NCBI GenBank assembly: GCA_037349105.1
Contig: JAYJMM010000123.1
Coordinates: 6,386,001 to 6,450,000 of the forward strand
DNA length: 64,000 bases
DNA from: Limnomonas spitsbergensis
Taxonomy: Eukaryota > Chlorophyta > Chlorophyceae > Chlamydomonadales
Reading direction: 5' to 3'
Numbering within the stretch: the first letter of the stretch is position 1; the number at the start of each line of letters is the position of its first letter. Made by a program: the position numbers and the translations under genes. Below, one piece after another: positions 33,271 through 44,360 of this stretch. The notes beneath the pieces are model-generated. The model worked only from the letters and a program-made list of their open reading frames with translations, was not told where the DNA came from and ran no database searches.

Positions 33271-33383
33271 GTAGGCAGTGCTTCTGCATACGCAGTGGGT
33301 GGCTTCGCTCTTGCTCCTGTTGGTTTTGCTTTGGTGTTTTTCGTGATGTTTTGCCTGTAACTACTCCGCACTGTTCCATCGCA

Positions 33384-33559
33384 ATGGCGTCGATTTCTTT
33401 CTTAGCCGCAGAGGCGCCTGCCGCAGTCCGATATCCTCCTCCTCCTCTGAGCTCTAAGGCGTCTTCAAATAGCTCCTCCGCTGGCATTTATAAAGAACAA
33501 TATAAACAATTTTATATAAGCGTGGATCAAGTCACAGCAAAAGAAAAGTGGCTCAAAGG
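33384..33559 (+). CDS. Possible first exon of an unrecognised gene
   Basis: An ATG in a good algal context (CATCGCAATGGCG) opens 58 codons: MASISFLAAEAPAAVRYPPP, then SAGIYKEQYKQFYISVDQVT and AKEKWLK. It is followed by CTCAAAG|GTATGAAAGG, a plausible donor. Without that splice it stops at 33578. It may belong to the coding-like segments at 34.5-35.4 kb. No motif is recognised. Confidence 0.35.
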
Positions 33560-33599
33560 TATGAAAGGAAGCGCGTAAGGGGTGAAATGATTCACGCAG

Positions 33600-33790
33600 T
33601 GTCGACAATTCAAAAATCGTCTTGGCACTTCTCAAACCTTATAACACCCCTCTCAAAGTGGTAGTGGTTATAAGTGGTTTTCCTACATGGATTTCTAGAA
33701 GTCGGCTTGGCATTTCTCAAATATTTTCCACACTGCCGAACGCATTTCTGAAAGTGGTCTATAAGTGGTTTTCCTGGTTTTCCCGCCGAC
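33600..33790. repeat. Imperfect ~95-bp direct repeat
   Basis: CTTGGCAYTTCTCAAA, AAAGTGGT.. and TATAAGTGGTTTTCCT occur twice in the same order. Confidence 0.5.
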
Positions 33791-34489
33791 GGGGGACGAC
33801 GAGGCAGGGCAGCCAAGCGATACCATGTGATGGACTGTGCATGTGCTGTTGTGAACAACTACCAGAGTAAGCATTAGTGAAGTTCCAGACTCAGTGCAGC
33901 TGTTTCCCTATGGCCTGCCCTGGAAGCCTGAGGCTGTACCCTCATCAGGCCCTCACTACTCAGAGAAAGAGCGGGAGAAAAGGGCAGGTCACTAAAGCGG
34001 TTGGGCGTTTCGCATGCTTGTAAGGATGCACAGGATGTATGCGAGACGTCGCTCCTTACAGCATCGCGATACCTCTTGGTGTAGTGGCTTTACAATGCTA
34101 CCATCTGTTTTTGTCTACCCCAATACCGTCTGCTGCACAACCATGTTCCTCAATACCAGTTGCAAGCGGGAGCATGCATGCCAGCAAGAACTGTACATGA
34201 TGACAGGTTGCTGCCATAGACATTCCTCGCCCGCATGCAAATTTCCCGCCCACAAACATAGAACCCCGCCCATCCAGCTATGCAAGCGAGCTGAGGCTGT
34301 GGAGGGCTTAGCGATTAAGCAAGGGGGGTACCGAGCATAAAGCCTTCCCCAAGAACAGGGGACCCCAAGCAAAGTACATTGTGCTACCTTTTCCGGCTAC
34401 TAGTCCACCTTCGACCAGCCTTCCCGCGGCCGCCGAAGGCCTGATTGGGACCAAACCTGGACTGGCCTACTGTTGATGGCTTAAGCAAC

Positions 34490-35428
34490 ATGGCTGGCCA
34501 TAAAATGAAGCCTCTGGCCAGAGGTCGGAATGTAGCTGACATGTGGCTGATTCACGGAAAAAGAAAGACTGGCTGCACAAACGACATATTGTTAACAACG
34601 AGAGTGGATGGGTCCTTAGTGGGCGGGCGGGGAATGTGCATGCAGGCGGTGTGTGTGTGTGTGTGTGTGCATGTTGGCCATGTGCAAAGCGTATGGGCCA
34701 TGGGAATGGTAAATGTGTGCGGGGGACTGTGTGTGCAAGCGGGGGCTACGCATATTGGCTTACCACGGATGCGTCCTGCCCATGAACAGGCTGCCAGACT
34801 CGCTCATGGGAGAGCAGAGCACTGGCTGTTGCAGGCTGCCGGTGCGCAAGGAGGCACCCATCTCAAACAAGTATTCTCAAATCGAGCCAGGCACTGCCTC
34901 TGTCGCTGCACAAATCCTGTCTACCATGTTCAGGTATGGGTCTATACCCACTGTTTGCATAACGGCTTGGTATGGTGTCCCCAAGTTTTGCATGGAAAAG
35001 TTGCATGCATGCATGGTGGCTCTATTGGCAGGCTGCGTATATGTATGGTCTGCATCTCTGAGTTGCCATCATATTTTGCATGTTGTAAGTGCATGAAATA
35101 GTGACTCTTAAGGATCTGTGGGGTAACATGTCTTTGAACACCAAATTACTTGTCGTATTGTCCCCTATGTCCGTACCGTACCCGCAGTCCCGTACTGCAC
35201 CCTGGTCTACTTGTGTTTGACGCATGGATTTGTAACAAACGCTTTCTTGGAGGCCACTCTGCGGCAGCGCTCAAGGCCCGGGCAGCAGCCAAGCAACGCC
35301 TTCATGATGTTGAGGCCGAGGCCATGACTAATGGCCATGCTGGAGGCGGACCCACCGAGGGATTGGTTCCTTACAAGGCATTCAACCTCAAGCAGCAGCA
35401 CGCCTTACTTTGGAACTTGGCGGACTGA
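34490..35428 (+). CDS. Tentative multi-exon gene, unrecognised
   Basis: Three coding-like pieces lie in order on the plus strand. (1) From ATG 34490: MAGHKMKPLARGRNVADMWL, then IHGKRKTGCTNDILLTTR. (2) At 34835-34933: LPVRKEAPISNKYSQIEPGT then ASVAAQILSTMF, ending TTCAG|GTATGGG. (3) From about 35205 to TGA 35428: CNKRFLGGHSAAALKARAAA then HDVEAEAMTNGHAGGGP and YKAFNLKQQHALLWNLAD. Exon limits are not secure. Composition is that of a nuclear protein, but there is no diagnostic motif. It might continue from the exon at 33384 or be part of the same decayed element as the gene at 36-40 kb. Confidence 0.35.
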
Positions 35429-36245
35429 TATGTCAGATGCCCAAGGGGTGGACGACTGAGTAAAGAGAAACCCAGATCTCGCATTCTGCTATACCAAAAT
35501 GAATAGCCAGGCTAAATTTTCTGAACCGAAGCAGAGTAGCAGACAGGTGATACCAGGGGTGGGAAGCCAAGAGGGTTTGACCCAGGCCAAAACCAGGGTG
35601 CAGGGGAATTTCGGGCTGCAAAGTCGTAGAATGCTAGATCTAAAGCTGATATGAATGTATCGCAACAATTTGACACGATTGAGTCGGGATTGGGCCCTCG
35701 TGGCTCAAAAATACGAGGTTCCGCTAATGGTGCACTTTGCCCACGCAGAAGCGATAATAATGCGCGGACATGGCTTTTATATTTTTAAGACTTAAGCCTT
35801 GCAAGATGGCTTCACAAAATGCGAGTTTCTACACTTCTTCAACACCCGCACCAGAAAACCCAGCCCTACCTCGGATAGATTCAAACATGACCTGCTACTT
35901 GCTGGTCCAATGCGAAAGACAAGGAAATAAGCATTAAACACATGTATAATTCCTAACGGAGGCTCTAGTCTCTCGCACCGGCTTGCGCGGAAAATCAAGC
36001 AAAATCCGTCACCTACCTCGATGGATGCGAGAATGAACCTCGCAGAGAAGTAAGAGCGGATTCTGAATCGCAAGAACATTTGCGGATTGGTATAATTCCG
36101 GTTTGCCGCTCAAAGAGCACACATCATCCCAGGACATGCATGGCCCCACATGGTCATATGACAACTCTCTTGACATGTAGGTTTGCATCTCCGGGGGCTT
36201 TGAGCTCCAGAGTACTGCCAGTGACCCGCATGTAGAAGCAGAATC
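35429..36245. other. Unassigned sequence
   Basis: No supported gene, element end or repeat. Confidence 0.4.
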
Positions 36246-39200
36246 TCAACCCCAACTACGGCTGGGCCGTCCTCCAAAAAGGAGGCAGAAGGAAAGAACA
36301 TTAGAATTGGCCATCAGCATTTAGTTGCCCGTCTTCAGGCTAGCAACGTAGCAAAGAAGGTGTCGGGAGCTGACGCTGAGTTTAATAGGCTGCTGGGATC
36401 TAAAACCCCAGAGGAATTTACAATGGATCAAGCAGCACCTGCAACCTTGCTGTACCAGCCAGCCCAGCGAACAGCGGCAGTGGCAGCAGGCAGCATGCAG
36501 CAGGCAGGGGCAGTCTTTAATGCTGGCTGGATTCACCCGTCGGAGCATCAGCCATACGAGCGGCTGTGGATGCTGCTGGTGCTGCTGTGTCTAGCCAACT
36601 TCAAAAATGGGCCTGTCAGGTTGACCAGCATCACATCCCGGCCCCACAGCCTGCCCAGCAAGGCGACGCAGATGGCAGCGGTGTGGGAGCGCGTAGCGGC
36701 CGTCTTCAATGTTGCGACCAACAGCAAGTCCAGCCCTAACCAGCACGCCAACTACTACACCGCGCTGACGCAGAACTCAGGCTGGAAGCGCAACGGAAAA
36801 GGCGGCCGGCGTTGGTGGATGCAGCCGGAGCTCCTAGATGCCGGACAGGAGATCTGCGGCGCTGTGCTCCTCCGTGCTCTGGAGGATGCCCACCCCATTG
36901 TACCTGTGGCCCTGGTTCTGGAGCTGCAACAGGCGGTCCAGCTGCTGAACGGGGACGCCTTGATGGGGCGGATCTGCAAGGAAGTGGAGAGCGCTCAGCC
37001 ACGTGACCGTTTTGTCATGATCAAGGTGAGCTTTACGCCAAGCCAGCCAGGCAGCCAGAGTTGTGGGCAGTGCTTGAAAATTACTCTCATCACATGCATT
37101 CATGATCACGGGGTGTCGCAGACATGACTTCATCTCACATTAGCCTTGCCCCCCCCCCCCCCCCCCCATTGGGAACTCGCACCTGCAGGTGGCCTTCAAC
37201 CAGAAAGGCCTGATCCAAGGTGGTTCAGACCCGATCAGCAGCTGGCAGTGTGCTGAGCAGCTGCAATCTCCAGCAGGCAGCGTAGACCCTTTCGTGTTGG
37301 AGTTCAGGTCCAGGCGCCCCGTGCATGCCAGATGTCACCTGGTGGTGCTGCTCACGTGCTCCACAATGACGCCGAGCATCCTGGCCTGGGGAAGTGCAAC
37401 TCCAGAATGCAGCTGGCTGTCCGCTGCTGCAAGCGGCCGGGTTTCATGCTTGGCAGACCTGGCTGCGCTCCTGGATGAGCTTGGGCGGTGCACGCCGTGC
37501 ATGGGCCTCAGCAATTAGCAGTGTGGCAGCCAACTGGAGGACATGAGGCAGCGGGGAAAGCTGCCCGAGGGGGTCATGCACATCGCGGATTGCGGGCTCG
37601 TCGACCTCTGGCTTGGCAAGGGTTGTTCAGTCCTCATCGACGCCATGTCCAGGCAGCGCAGCTGCTGCCCGCCTTGCCTCCAGCTGGCAGCCAAAGTGGC
37701 TAAGCATGGCTTTTTTAGCCGCAACAAGAGACCAGCCAATCTTGACGATGATCCTGCCAAGATGAACAAGGAGGAACGGGTTCAAGTCATGCAGGTGAGC
37801 ATGCGTGCGGCTATGTGCAAGTGTTCTGACGGAAGACAAGAGGATTATCACAGTTGATGCGTGTTAACTTGGGCAAAGCAATTAGCATACATTCACTGGC
37901 CAGTTCTGCAGGAATCGGTACTAGCCATAGCACTTGGGCCATACTTTTCACCAAATAGAGAACATGTCAGTGCCCCTGCCCAAATTCCGTGTCGCCCTTC
38001 TCCCACCATATATGTCATAGGAGATCCAGCAAAGACTAGCCTGGCACGAGGCGCAGGCGCGGGCAGCTGGACTGGCAGCTGAGCAGCAGCAGGCAGAGGT
38101 GCAGGAGCTGAAGAGGGTGCTTGATGCCAGCGAGGAGGCCTCTCGTTGCTCTAGCATGTTTGCTGCGGATGAATCTGATATCGGCGACCTCAACAGGCTC
38201 TTTCTGAGTGGGAAGGTGCAGACGGCCATCAAGGGAAGCCCAAGGATGCGTGCGTTCTTGTCGGACGGACCAGCTGAGGTGTGGCATTTGTACTTTGCTG
38301 ACCTTCTGTGCATTCCTCCCATGCGTCTATCCTATTCAGCCTTGCTATCATGCACTGACATTCATGTATTCCCCATTGTGTCCTTTCAATGTCTGCATGC
38401 ATGTAGCCATTGAATAAATAATGCATGCACATGGCAGGTTCCCGTTACCCATGTACATAATAACACAGTTCAGTTCTTGGTCCAGTATAGCTTGTTCCCA
38501 CCAAGGCGTTGTGTCTGATTACTGAAGGTACGTCGCTCTGGGGTCCAAGAAGAGCATGCCCTGGCACCCGGAGCTCATCCGCTTTGCCCTCGAGATATAC
38601 AACGGCTGTCTGTGCCCCCTCCAGCTAGTGGCGCCGCTTCCAAGTGGTCCCCCAAAGTAGCAGCCGCACATGCAGCAGCCCAAGCTTGGGAGTCGATGCC
38701 GTCCCGTGTGACCATTGCGCTGCACCATGTGATATGGGGAGGCCTTGTCCGAAAGCATATGTACAGCTCTGTGTCCCTGCCCGTGGCTGTGCTGGCAGTT
38801 GAGAAAGCTGCAAAGAAGAAGGCCAAGCTTGACAAAGAGAAGCAGGAGGCAGCGGCTGCCGTGCCTACAGCTGTGCCCTCTGATGCGGGAGCAGCTGCTA
38901 CTAACAGCAGCAGCAGCGACAACTCCCGCGGCAGAGCCCACAGGAACGCAACCTCCAGTGTACGCTGTCAATTACATGGCGCTGGGGCGGATGGCGGGCT
39001 GGGTTGTGATGAGGGGCATGGGGAAAGGGCAAAGCGTCGCTGTGCTCCGGGAGGTGGCGGCTTGCATGCGAGCTCCGGAACAGGTCCCGGTGTCTGCGGA
39101 TGAGTGTTTTGAGGATTTGTTGCCTGGCAGCAGCGGCGGCATCGTACACACTCGCACAGCAGCACGCGCGTGCACGGTGGCCTACTTCTGCATGCTGCAG

Positions 39201-39908
39201 GTTGAGCTCAGAAAAGTTGTGACCCTCTCCTCCCTCCTCTCTCTCTGCTCTCAAGCGTATGGCCAGTGGGAGGGCATGCTAGAGGCGTCCGGGTCTCTGT
39301 GGGTTGCATGGAATGACATGTTGGAGAAGCTGCCCAACGACTTCCGCGGTATCACCGTTCGCATGGGAGATGGGGGTGCACCAGCGCTCTTGCGCCAGCT
39401 GCAAGGGCAGATGGTGCAGGGCTGGATGCATGCCCTGGAGGCAGAGATGCCACGATGGGCTGGATCAGCTAACAACACCAGGGCGCAGATGGCGCTTCGT
39501 GACCACCTCAAGGTTGATAAGCCAGCTACAGCAGGCCGCACCAAGCGGAAGCATCCAGCCGAGAAGGAGGACGATGGGGGCGAGGGCAGTGCTCGTGGGC
39601 GTGTGGCAGTGGCGCCGGCACTACGCCATGCACCCGCACCGGCTGTGGCTGTGGTCCAGGAGGTTGCGTTTTATCCAATCAATAGCAGCAGCCGAGGGAG
39701 CCGAGGCGCAGCTTGCATGCGGCAACTGCCCAACAGCCGTAAAGCCTGGAGCCTGTCCGTTCTGCCCCACTTGCTGCTTTGCTGCCCGACAGCTGTCCGG
39801 CTTCGTCATGCGGTGCGCAAGCAAGACCAGGAAGCACATCCGAGGCGAGCGGGCTGCTGAAAAAGCAGTAGCGGCAGCAGCAGCAGCAGCAGCAGACACT
39901 GGGCCATA
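36246..39908 (+). pseudogene. Broken multi-exon gene with transposase-like signature
   Basis: Exon 1 is open from about 36246 through 37026 (TTAGPSSKKEAEGKNIRIGH, later DQAAPATLLYQPAQRTAAVA), then ATCAAG|GTGAGC. Exon 2 starts at 37189 after CCTGCAG (VAFNQKGLIQGGSDPISSWQ), phase 0, and runs to CAG|GTGAGC at 37794, but has an in-frame TAG at 37516-37518. Exon 3 is 38021-38278 (EIQQRLAWHEAQARAAGLAA, a coiled coil), phase 0. Exon 4 begins near 38530 with SKKSMPWHPELIRFALEIYN. A WHPxxIRxxL word of this kind precedes the catalytic region in some THAP/P-type transposase-like proteins, so a decayed transposase is possible. Downstream, coding sense changes frame at least twice before a Cys-rich end (CGNCPTAVKPGACPFCPTCC, near 39715-39780). 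The stop and frame changes suggest a pseudogene. Confidence 0.5.
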
Positions 39909-40282
39909 AACAGCTGAACATGAAGCATCATTACTACTTTTGTTTTACTGTTTTTTTACTTTTTACCCACACCAGCCATTCACCAGCCCATGCATGATGC
40001 TTACAGCCAGGGCTTGTTCTGTCAGGCTTGAAACCGCTCCACTGCATGTGCTTCACATTGCATCTTATTCTTTCTGACTTCATGTACCGTAGCTTTGGTC
40101 GCTTTGTGACAGCCCGTGCATGGTTGTTGCATGCCGTGCTGACCCGTTCTATGAAGCTTTATCACCATCAACAGTGCCTCTTATTACACAGTGCTCATTT
40201 AGTCAATTCGTTACTAATATCCTTCTAATGCCTTTGAGCCTTGGTCTCTCCCTGGCAGCCCATGAGTCCCTGCCTGCTGCAT
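39909..40282. other. Unassigned sequence
   Basis: AT-richer sequence after the last coding-like exon. No feature is supported. Confidence 0.4.
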
Positions 40283-40379
40283 GTCAATAACGTTACACCT
40301 CTGGGCCCGCTCAAAGCTCGGCCGCGTGGGCGCCCAACTGTTCAGAAGGGAGTAAGGAAGGAACTAAAGGAAGAGAGGT
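40283..40379 (-). mobile_element. LINE-B 3' end fragment
   Basis: Plus strand: GTCAATAACGTTACACCTCT, GGGCCCGCTCAAAGCTCGGC and CGCGTGGGCGCCCAACTGTT. It is a near-consensus hairpin and tail with about 40 nt of 3' UTR, abutting the 5' end of a LINE-A fragment. Confidence 0.8.
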
Positions 40380-40431
40380 GTCGTCTGTCAGTTCGTGCTA
40401 CTCCTGACTCAGATAGCCAGAGCGCTCGGGG

Positions 40432-42856
40432 TTTCACTACTACTCAAACCCCCTCCCGCCAGCGCACTCCAACCTCCTCCGCCACCAGCCCCCCCTGCCA
40501 CCAGCGCACTCCAACCTCCTCCGCCACCAGCCCCCCTCCCCCCAACACACTCTGACCTCCTCCACCACCAGTCCCCCTCCCCCCAACACACTCTGACCTC
40601 CTCTGCCTCCAGTCCCCCCTCCCCCCAGCGCACTCTGACCTCCTCCGCCACTAAGCCCCCCTCTACCCAGTGCACTCCTGTCTCCTCCGCCACCAAGCCC
40701 CCCTCTCCTCAGCGCACTCCGACCTCCTCCGTCACCAAGCCCCCCTCCCCCCATCGCACTCTGACCTCCTCCGCCAACAAGCCCCCCTCTCCCCTGCGCA
40801 CTCTGACCTCCTCCGCCACCAGCCCCCCCTCCCCCAGCGCACTCCAACCTCCCCGCCACCAAGCCCCCCTCCTACCAGCGCACTCTGACCTCCTCCACCA
40901 CCAAGCCCCCCTCTCCCCAGCGCACTCCGATCTCCTCCGCCACCAAGCCCCCCTCCCCCCAGCGCACTCCAACCCCCTCCACCACCAAGCCCCCCTCCCC
41001 CCAGCGCACTCTTGACCTCCTCCGCCACCAGTCCCCCCTCCCCCCTGCGCACTCCGACCTCCTCCGCCACCAGCCCCCCTCCCCCATCGCACTCTTGTCT
41101 CCTCAACAGCCCCCCCTCCCCCCAGCGCACTCCGACCTCCTCCGCCACCAGCCCCCCCTCCCCCAGCGCACTCCAACCTCCCCCGCCACCAGCCCCTCCT
41201 CCCCCCCGCGCACTCCAACCTCCTCCGCCACCAGGCCCTTCCCCCCACACACTCTGACCTCCTCTGCCTCCAGCCCCCCCTCCCCCCAGCGCACTCCGAC
41301 CTCCTCCGCCACCAGCCCCCCTCCCCCCAACACACTCTGACCTCCTCCACCACCAGTCCCCCTCCCCCCAACACACTCTGACCTCCTCTGCCTCTAGTCC
41401 CCCCTCCCCCCAGCGCACTCTGACCTCCTCCGCCACTAAGCCCCCTTCTACCCAGTGCACTCCTGTCTCCTCCGCCACCAAGCCCCCGTCTCCTCAGCGC
41501 ACTCCGACCTCCTCCGTCACCAAGCCCCCCTCTCCCCATCGCACTCTGACCTCCTCCGCCACCAAGCCCCCCTCTCACCAGCGCACTCTGACCTCCTCCG
41601 CCACCAGCCCCCCCTCCCCCAGCGCACTCCAACCTCCCCGCCACCAAGCCCCCCTCCTACCAGCGCACTCTGACCTCCTCCACCACCAAGCCCCCCTCTC
41701 CCCAGCGCACTCCGATCTCCTCCGCCACCAAGCCCCCCTCCCCCCAGCGCACTCCAACCCCCTCCACCACCAAGCACCCCTCCCCCCAGCGCACTCTTGA
41801 CCTCCTCCGCCACCAGTCCCCCCTCCCCCCTGCGCACTCCGACCTCCTCCGCCACCAGCCCCCCTCCCCCATCGCACTCTTGTCTCCTCAACAGCCCCCC
41901 CTCCCCCCAGCGCACTCCGACCTCCTCCGCCACCAGCCCCCCCTCCCCCAGCGCACTCCAACCTCCCCCGCCACCAGCCCCTCCTCCCCCCCGCGCACTC
42001 CAACCTCCTCCGCCACCAGGCCCTTCCCCCCAACACACTCTGACCTCCTCTGCCTCCAGCCCCCCCTCCCCCCAGCGCACTCCGACCTCCTCCGCCACCA
42101 GCCCCCCTCCCCCCAACACACTCTGACCTCCTCCACCACCAGTCCCCCTCCCCCGAACACTCTGACCTCCTCTGCCTCTAGTCCCCCCTCCCCCCAGCGC
42201 ACTCTGACCTCCTCCGCCACTATGCCCCCTTCTACCCAGTGCACTCCTGTCTCCTCCGCCACCAAGCCCCCGTCTCCTCAGCGCACTCCGACCTCCTCCG
42301 TCACCATGCCCCCCTCTCCCCATCGCACTCTGACCTCCTCCGCCAGCAGTCTCCCCTCCCCCCAAATGCTATAGATGGGCCTTAGTGGCCCTCTTGCTCT
42401 ATAGATTTTGGTTTATCTCTTTAATTCCCCTTTTATAGCCCCCACTCCCCATTTCCTTACTTTCATCATTCCCTCCATCCCGTAAAACACCATGTCCATG
42501 TCCTCTGTCCAATGAACCTCCACCCTACGAGTGTGGCTTTGCCTGCCCTTATAAAACAAGGATTGCTAAAAAGTTAAATGAGGGACATCATGTCGATTGA
42601 ATGGATTGTTTGCTAATTGTTTGCCCCTTTTGTAGCAACTTGGCTCACTTGGCATTTCTGTAGGGGCTGGACAATAAATGGCAGGTTTTGAGATCTTTGG
42701 TAGGGGACTAGGCAAGAAATGGTAGGTGCAAGCCAATTCTGGTACGTCGGGGAATCATAGCCCTAATTTTTGGTAAGTTGGCTGAAATCGGTAGGAAAAC
42801 CTACCAGTTTTGACACCACCTACCTACCAAAACAGGGGGGTTGAGTAGTAGTGTTT
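40432..42856. mobile_element. Non-autonomous CACTA-type DNA transposon
   Basis: The termini are CACTACTACTCAAACCCCC at 40435 and GGGGGGTTGAGTAGTAGTG ending at 42853. They are inverted repeats, 13 bp perfect and extending over C-tracts. TTT lies on both sides (40432-40434 and 42854-42856), the 3-bp target duplication expected of CACTA/EnSpm elements. Removing the element joins the flanking LINE-A sequence exactly. The 2,419-bp interior holds a satellite (to about 42375) and about 470 bp of other sequence, including subterminal CCTACC motifs in both orientations. No transposase ORF is present. Confidence 0.8.
40440..42375. repeat. ~42-bp satellite in a 785-bp higher-order repeat
   Basis: Basic units read CAGCGCACTCYGACCTCCTC, then CGCCACCARSCCCCCCTCCC. 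A marker variant, CAGTGCACTCCTGTCTCC, lies at 40668, 41453 and 42237, giving a higher-order period of 784-785 bp, with a third copy cut short. All plus-strand frames are nearly stop-free; one encodes (SPPSPQRTPTSSAT)-like repeats, and the minus strand encodes G/E/W/R-rich repeats. Confidence 0.9.
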
Positions 42857-43522
42857 AAATTGTTTACGTTCTCTAAGTGGTTCCAATTTAAGCGTGATGT
42901 GAAGGAGACTTTCTGGTACAATTTGAGTAAGCCTAATATTATTTTCGCTGTAGCCCAGTATCGGATGGGGTCGCATTGGCTGAATGTTGAGACGGGCGCT
43001 TTGAGAAACCTTGTGTGCCTCGTAGCGAGGATTTGCAGATGTTGCAATCTTAAATGTCGGGAGGATGAGCTTCACATGATTTACTGCCCGTTCTACACAG
43101 GCCTTCGTTTTCAATTTAACCTAACTTTCCATAATTTCCGAGAGGACGAGGATGAGGCAATGAAACGGTACGCAAATGGGGTGTGGGGCAAACTAGCTAA
43201 ATGCAGCGGATTCTGCATATGTGTTCTGGAATAAATTTGGTTCTTTTATCTTTCAGTGTGTGATGAAAAGAGAGAATCATCTCAAAACTTTGCCAAAATT
43301 CCTGTCTCCCCCCTAATTCTCTAGGCGGTGCTCAATCGAACTCTTTTGCACCCACGTCATTTTTATGGCTAGGGCTTATCTTCTGCACTATGAGGTTCAT
43401 TCCCACGCCACTGTTGTGGTTGTGTGCTAGTTGCTTGCCCAGGGGGGCACTGGTTTTCACTTTCTGTCGTAGTGTATCAAGTGCATGTACCGGTTTACGG
43501 GCACATGTCCCATGCATCAAGT

Positions 43523-43762
43523 CAATGACGTTACACCACTGGTGATGAGCATCAAGTCAATGACGTTACACCACTGGGCCATGCTGCAAAGCTCGGCCGC
43601 GTCGGCGTCCAACAGCAAGTTGGAAACTAAAGAGAGAGAGGAAAGAGACCCCCTCAAAACAAAACAAAAAGTCATAATCCCCAATCCAACTACCGGAAGA
43701 TACTAAAGACGTCTGGGCCATGCTCAAAACACTCGGCCGCGTGGGCGTGCGTACCACTGTGA
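43523..43762 (-). mobile_element. Dimeric LINE-B 3' end with target duplications
   Basis: The insert is bounded by GCATCAAGT at 43514-43522 and 43763-43771, with another copy at 43549-43557 that sets off a minimal 26-nt tail insertion. Read on the minus strand it contains two hallmark hairpins, one ending CCCAGACGTC and one ending CCCAGTGGTGTAACGTCATT GAC, separated by TTTTGTTTTGTTTTGAGGGG and CT-rich sequence. The same dimer occurs at 49.7-49.98 kb. Confidence 0.75.
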
Positions 43763-44094
43763 GCATCAAGTGTGATGCTCTGTTGGACAGTAAAAAACTT
43801 CACGAACTTTACAAACTTCACAGGTCAAGAAACAAACACCGTCTCTCATTCCTTAACCAAGTCCACCCATGATCTGCTGCTGCCACAGCGGTTCCAAATT
43901 CGGAATTCAATTGTTTGTCATGTATGCCTCAAGACAACATTCATCCTCCCGCAAGGAGGCCCACCCAACAACTGCTGTCGGTACTACCGACGGATTCAAG
44001 CACATAAATTGAACAGTTTGTGATGCAGGTCAGAAGGGAAGAAACTGTATCGAAAACATCCACTCATGGCAGTTTGTCCAAGCTCAATTACCCT

Positions 44095-44360
44095 GTTGCG
44101 GTTCTCGTGTAGCTCTCGCTGTAACATGCAGCGAGCGGCCTCGTCCCCGCGCTCTTGTGACCCCTGCTACAACACGTAACCTATTGTCGTGCTGCTGTGG
44201 CTCCCGCTGCTATTACAGGTCATACAGCTACCTTAGGGCTCCCGCTACAACAACTGCCTTCTTGCTGCACACTTGTAACTGCTGCTACAACAGCTACCTT
44301 GTTATTTTGCTCTCGTGGCTCCCGCTGCACTAACAGCTACCATGTTCTGCGCTCTTCAAG
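44095..44360. repeat. Degenerate repeat of GCTCCCGCTGCWRYAACAGCTACC
   Basis: Five or so copies of (GTGGCTCCCGCTGCTAYHACA-GCTACCTT) lie just beyond the BTB exon end. The unit resembles the exon's own final bases (CTCCCGCTGCAGACC on the plus strand). Confidence 0.5.

Larger units (their letters stand above)
40380..43833 (+). mobile_element. LINE-A 3' fragment, split by two later insertions
   Basis: Pieces are 40380-40434 (LSVRATPDS then SARGF, equivalent to the LINE-A C-terminal region), 42854-43522 (C-terminal zinc cluster CRCCNLKCREDELHMIYC and 3' UTR) and 43772-43833 (terminal GATGCTCTGTTGGACAG and ACTTCAC tail). The first gap is a CACTA-type element, the second a LINE-B fragment. The copy is 5'-truncated and has small indels, so it is not functional. 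Confidence 0.85.

Noticed and set aside
31421..33371. Long minus- and plus-strand ORFs (up to 255 codons)
   Set aside because: They lie wholly in minisatellites and change with unit phase; not genes.
34445..35101. 218-codon plus-strand ORF with CVCVCV stretch
   Set aside because: It runs through a (GT)n microsatellite and through splice-like sites; the other frames look more coding.
40395..42374. Many long ORFs on both strands inside the 42-bp satellite
   Set aside because: They are all products of a stop-free repeat unit; no start context, splice site or distinct domain.
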